Below, one piece after another: positions 23,572-26,831 of a stretch of 26,831 nucleotides of DNA. Source of the stretch: Methylococcaceae bacterium (GTDB lineage Bacteria > Pseudomonadota > Gammaproteobacteria > Methylococcales > Methylomonadaceae); NCBI GenBank assembly GCA_947506075.1, contig CANNNN010000004.1:1-26831 (forward strand), in the 5' to 3' direction. The position numbers were made by a program, and so were the translations under genes. Within the stretch, counting starts at the first letter, position 1; each line of letters begins with the position of its first letter. Below the pieces are notes generated by a model that was given only the letters and a program-made list of their open reading frames with translations, was not told where the DNA came from and made no database searches.

Positions 23572-24345
23572 TTACTCTGGGGCGAGGTTATAGGGTTCGA
23601 CTGCATCAGGAGTGCAAGCTTTGCTTGCGCTTGCAGGCGAAGCCAGGATTCCAGCCGTTTTGACTTCAACAATATGCCCGTCATCCATCGTAGCAATGCG
23701 ATCGGCAAAGTCAAATATCCGCGCATCATGGGTCACGATGACCAGCGCCCTGTCCTTGTGCATGGCCACGTCTTTCAGCAAGGTCATCACATTGCGTCCG
23801 GTTTCATGATCCAGCGAGCTGGTGGGTTCGTCGCATACGATCAGTCGCGGGCTGTGAATCAGCGCCCGGGCTATCGCGACGCGTTGCTGCTGTCCGCCGG
23901 AAAGCTCCGAGGGCAGGGCGGTCACGCGCGCGCCCAGGCCTACCTGCTCCAGAACACTGATGGCTTTGCGTTCGGCATCGCTGCGTTTCATGCCGTTGAT
24001 GATCAGCGGTACCGACACATTCTCTGCCGCGCTCAACGAGGGCAGCAGGTTAAAGGCCTGAAATACGAAACCGATGTTGCGCGCCCGAAAGTTAAGCTTG
24101 TTCCGGCTGCTCATGTTCAGTAAATCCTCGCCGAACACGACACAAGAGCCGCTATCCTGGTCGAGTATGCCGGCGATGACTGAGATCAACGTGGTCTTGC
24201 CGCAGCCGGAAGGCCCGACCAGCATCATCAGTTCGCCCATAGCAATATCCAGATCGACGCCGTTTAGTGCGGTCACTTTTTGCCCGCCGGTGTCGTAAAC
24301 CTTCAGCACATTCTGGCAGTGTACAGCAAATGTCGATGAACTCAT
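23572..24345 (-). CDS. ABC exporter ATP-binding protein (LolD/MacB/DevA-like)
   Basis: ATPase of the tripartite exporter, 257 residues. Walker A is GPSGCGKTT (44-52), the Q-loop is FVFQAFNLLPSLSAAENV, the signature LSGGQ is at 148-152, Walker B ends VCDEPTSSLD with D172-E173, and the H-loop is VIVTHD. The FQxFNLLP and EPTSxLD wording places it with ATPases that pair with FtsX-type permeases. An AAAGG Shine-Dalgarno lies inside the end of the upstream permease gene, whose stop is 3 bases away. Confidence 0.94.
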   Translation of the reverse strand: MSSSTFAVHCQNVLKVYDTGGQKVTALNGVDLDIAMGELMMLVGPSGCGKTTLISVIAGILDQDSGSCVVFGEDLLNMSSRNKLNFRARNIGFVFQAFNLLPSLSAAENVSVPLIINGMKRSDAERKAISVLEQVGLGARVTALPSELSGGQQQRVAIARALIHSPRLIVCDEPTSSLDHETGRNVMTLLKDVAMHKDRALVIVTHDARIFDFADRIATMDDGHIVEVKTAGILASPASASKACTPDAVEPYNLAPE

Positions 24346-24348
24346 GGC

Positions 24349-25509
24349 TCAGCCTTTAAACACGATGGCCGGTTCCAGACGGAGCACTTTAAGTATGCTG
24401 AGCACGGCGGCAAACACACAAATCAGGCTGACGCCTGCGCCGCTAAATAGCAGTAATTGCCAAGGAAACTTGAAGGCCAGTATCGAATGGCGCATCAGAT
24501 AGCCAAACAAGGCTGTCAGACCCACGCCCAAACCATAGCCGAGCGTGCCCACTAAAACCGCTTGCAGCAAGATCATGCGCAGTAAAGTCCAGTTGCCGGT
24601 GCCCATAGCTTTCAGTACGCCGAACTGGCGCAAATTTTCCAGTGTGAAGTTGTAGAAGGTCTGGCCGGCAATCGCCGCGCCGACAATAAAGCCCAGTAAT
24701 ACAGAAATGCCGAAATTGATCGGGATGCCAGTATTGTGCATAAAATATTCATAGGTCAACGACATGAATTCGGCCTGAGTATAAGCCGCCAAACCGGTAG
24801 AGGCGCGGATACGGCGGGTCAATTCGGCGGGGTCTTGCCCCGGTTTGGTTTTAACCAGCACGAAGGATAACAGCTTACGCTCCTTAGGCGCGTAGCTCTT
24901 GGCTCGGGAATACGTGGTGTAGATGACCGGTTGGGACTGAAACGTGCGGGTGACTTTTGCGATACCGACAATGATCGCCCGATGATCGTTTAACTCCAGA
25001 CTGTCGCCGACTTTAAGCGGAGTCGGCGATCCGCCGGGTGTGGACGCAGGCTTGCCCAGTTTGTCTTTGGCTCCGTCTATATCGACGATAATGCCATCGC
25101 TGCGGCGCAAGTCTTCGAGCTTGCCGTCCAGCATGACCGGCGGGCCTCCGATTAAAGTCGCGTCATCCAGGCCGATCACGTTACAGGTTTGAAAGGTGCC
25201 GTCGACCAATCGAGCCTTCAGCAGTCCCTTATACATAGGCATGGCCCATTCCACGCCGGAAATGCCGCGTACTCGGTATAGTTCGGTGTCCTGCAAGGGC
25301 TTGATGTCATCGACAAACTGCACTTTCGCGTCCATGACCCAGATGTCAGGTAATCCGACATCCGAGATGAAGCTGTAAGAACGTGCCATCAGCCCCAAAA
25401 AAATGGCCGGTTGCTGGGTCATGATCAGTGATGCAAAAGTCAGCCCCATGACGATGCCGAAATATTTGCCCTTATCGCCCATCAGCATTTTTATTGCAAT
25501 GTGATTCAT
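24349..25509 (-). CDS. FtsX-like ABC exporter permease (DevC-like)
   Basis: Inner-membrane permease. ATG 25509 gives 386 residues (MNHIAIKMLMGDKGKYFGIVMGL), matching the usual DevC start and length of about 385; the longer frame to 25587 adds 26 residues that do not resemble the family. One N-terminal helix (FGIVMGLTFASLIM) precedes a periplasmic MacB-type domain of about 200 residues. Three C-terminal helices in the FtsX domain follow (NFGISVLLGFIVGAAIAGQTFY, the segment around ILLQAVLVGTLGYGLGVGL, and LLLFSGAGVSLICVFAAVLSIL). It heads the four-gene operon. Family members drive energy from the ATPase into the adaptor and channel; the exported compound is unknown. Confidence 0.92.
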   Translation of the reverse strand: MNHIAIKMLMGDKGKYFGIVMGLTFASLIMTQQPAIFLGLMARSYSFISDVGLPDIWVMDAKVQFVDDIKPLQDTELYRVRGISGVEWAMPMYKGLLKARLVDGTFQTCNVIGLDDATLIGGPPVMLDGKLEDLRRSDGIIVDIDGAKDKLGKPASTPGGSPTPLKVGDSLELNDHRAIIVGIAKVTRTFQSQPVIYTTYSRAKSYAPKERKLLSFVLVKTKPGQDPAELTRRIRASTGLAAYTQAEFMSLTYEYFMHNTGIPINFGISVLLGFIVGAAIAGQTFYNFTLENLRQFGVLKAMGTGNWTLLRMILLQAVLVGTLGYGLGVGLTALFGYLMRHSILAFKFPWQLLLFSGAGVSLICVFAAVLSILKVLRLEPAIVFKG

Positions 25510-25785
25510 GGTTAAGAGTCTTTGCTTAGGTGGACTGGATTTTATTTTATCATGCAACGTAAATTGACAGGGCACAACCGTCTTCATAGAATACTAATTA
25601 TGAACCCGATAACTATGACCTCATCCCTAAAATGCATGCGTTGGCTGCGAATGACTCGCTTCGGCCTCCGCGTTGTTTTGTTGGTTCATTAATTCCAATA
25701 CCAAAACAGCTGCGGATCTTGTCCCAGTTGATTTGTTAGTCATTCCGGCAAGATTCGCATTTTTTTTAATCCTAAGGAGAAATGT

Positions 25786-26727
25786 GTGCATCAACACGAA
25801 GCTGTTATCCCGAAAAATAATCGGACGGCTGTTATCGGCTGTTTGTTTGTGTTACTTGGCGCATTGGGCTTTTCAGCCAAAGCGGTATTGGTCAAATTAG
25901 CCTATAGCTATCAGCTGGATGCGATCACCTTGATGGTGCTGCGCATGACTATTTCCTTGCCCTTTTTTCTGATAGTTGCCTTTTGGTCGGCCAATGATTC
26001 GCGAGCAGAGGCGCGGCGTTTAAATAGACAAGACTGGCTGATGATTTTCGGCTTAGGCATCTTAGGTTATTACCTTGCCAGCTTGCTGGATTTTTTAGGG
26101 CTGCAATATATTTCGGCAGGACTTGAACGCTTGATTATCTTTCTTTATCCGACTTTTGTCGTGCTGTTCACGGCTGTGTTGCAGCGTCGGGCAATTAATC
26201 GTCACCAGACCGTTGCGCTGGCCTTAAGTTATGCTGGGATGGTTTTGGTGTTTATTGACAACAGGGCGGCGATGACCGCATCGGGTCTGTGCTTAGGTTC
26301 GGCGCTGGTTTTGGCTAGCGCGATCGCCTTTGCCTTTTTCCTGATGGGCAGCGGCATGATGGTCAAGAGTATCGGTTCGACGCGGTTTACCGCCTATTCG
26401 ATGACGGTCGCGTGTCTTGCGACCGGTTTGCATTTTGTACTTGAGCATGGCTTAAAACCGCTTGATTTACCCACCCCTGTTTATAGTCTGGCGCTGATCA
26501 TGGCGATTTTTTCCACGGTACTTCCGGCCTTTTTAATGAATGCCGGGATTAGGCGCATCGGAGCCGGTTCGGCAGCAGTACTCAGTTCCATAGGACCGAT
26601 AGGGACGCTGGCGTTGGCTTTTTTATTGTTGGGCGAGACCTTGACCCTGGCGCAACTGGCTGGGACTGTTTTGGTGTTGGCCGGGGTTTATGTGGTGAGT
26701 CGGGCTAAAGGCACGGCTTTCTCATAA
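25786..26727 (+). CDS. EamA (DMT superfamily) transporter
   Basis: Inner-membrane drug/metabolite exporter of 313 residues with two EamA repeats and about ten hydrophobic helices. The first repeat starts FVLLGALGFSAKAVLVKLAY and includes YYLASLLDFLGLQYISAGLERLIIFLYPTFV. The second ends in GAGSAAVLSSIGPIGTLALAFLLLGETLTLAQLAGTVLVLAGVYVV, the classic DMT tail. GTG 25786 is chosen because AAGGAG lies 6 nt before it; an ATG at 25782 is out of frame and soon meets a stop. It is divergent from the exporter operon. Substrate unknown; amino acids or metabolites are typical. Confidence 0.93.
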   Translation: MHQHEAVIPKNNRTAVIGCLFVLLGALGFSAKAVLVKLAYSYQLDAITLMVLRMTISLPFFLIVAFWSANDSRAEARRLNRQDWLMIFGLGILGYYLASLLDFLGLQYISAGLERLIIFLYPTFVVLFTAVLQRRAINRHQTVALALSYAGMVLVFIDNRAAMTASGLCLGSALVLASAIAFAFFLMGSGMMVKSIGSTRFTAYSMTVACLATGLHFVLEHGLKPLDLPTPVYSLALIMAIFSTVLPAFLMNAGIRRIGAGSAAVLSSIGPIGTLALAFLLLGETLTLAQLAGTVLVLAGVYVVSRAKGTAFS

Positions 26728-26831
26728 AAACTTTACTTGCCTAAACATTGATTCCAGGGCAGAAACAGAATCAGCGAAATTTTCTATGGCAGCTTGAAAA
26801 TTTTTCGACGATGTCTTTCTGATTAGCTCAA
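26722..26831 (-). CDS. Possible 3' end of a minus-strand gene cut by the window edge
   Basis: On the minus strand one frame stays open from the window end for 36 codons to TGA at 26724-26722. It reads residues such as NFQAAIENFADSVSALES, an amphipathic helix-like stretch. It would overlap the EamA stop tail-to-tail. An open run this short occurs by chance fairly often and several codons are rare, so this is only a possibility. Confidence 0.2.
   Translation of the reverse strand, partial: ELIRKTSSKNFQAAIENFADSVSALESMFRQVKFL

Noticed and set aside
24349..25587. Longer permease start at 25587
   Set aside because: The extra 26 residues are not like DevC-type N-termini, whereas MNHIAIKMLMGDKGKY at 25509 is.

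Overview
This window reads as an ordinary chromosomal stretch of a gammaproteobacterium. DbpA, GcvP, CorA, YbiT, YaeQ and PpnP all resemble the E. coli proteins from memory, and the order gltX, tRNA-Ala(GGC), tRNA-Glu(UUC) is a known gammaproteobacterial arrangement. The DUF2934 remnant next to a small heat-shock protein and the many short intergenic hairpins would suit a methanotroph-like (Methylococcales) genome, but that is a guess. There are no insertion sequences, phage genes, CRISPR arrays or clear islands.

Layout. 1-2500 (+): 3' part of dbpA, a tiny membrane protein and a secreted DUF4124/M23 peptidase. 2817-6951 (+): gcvT then gcvP, two of the glycine cleavage enzymes, with no gcvH between them. 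7099-8541 (-): a Nudix hydrolase, an Hsp20 chaperone and a DUF2934 gene broken by one in-frame stop. 8760-12719 (+): ggt with a closely spaced phosphopantetheinyl transferase, then gltX. 12722-12977 (+): a tRNA operon with a good sigma70 promoter starting 2 nt after the gltX stop and a perfect intrinsic terminator. 13083-15689: a cation efflux gene (+) converging on sixA-corA (-). 15928-17172 (+): a small coiled-coil protein with its own terminator and a metallophosphoesterase. 17301-25509 (-): a nine-gene same-strand run made of ybiT, yaeQ, a NYN nuclease-like gene, ppnP, tpm and a four-gene ABC exporter. 25786-26727 (+): an EamA transporter.

Functional groupings. The clearest multi-gene machine is the tripartite exporter at 21156-25509 (DevC-like permease, ATPase, membrane fusion protein, outer-membrane lipoprotein). 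Its genes overlap by 4 nt or lie 2-3 nt apart, and it is followed after 35 nt by tpm, a thiopurine/metalloid methyltransferase. GluRS sits beside its substrate tRNA-Glu. A divalent-metal efflux gene faces a CorA uptake gene.

I did not find a convincing new defence or biosynthetic system. The points most worth checking are the DUF2934 gene with one stop codon, a perfect 15-bp-stem palindrome built over a stop codon, two or three families of degenerate intergenic hairpins, and the exporter/tpm arrangement.
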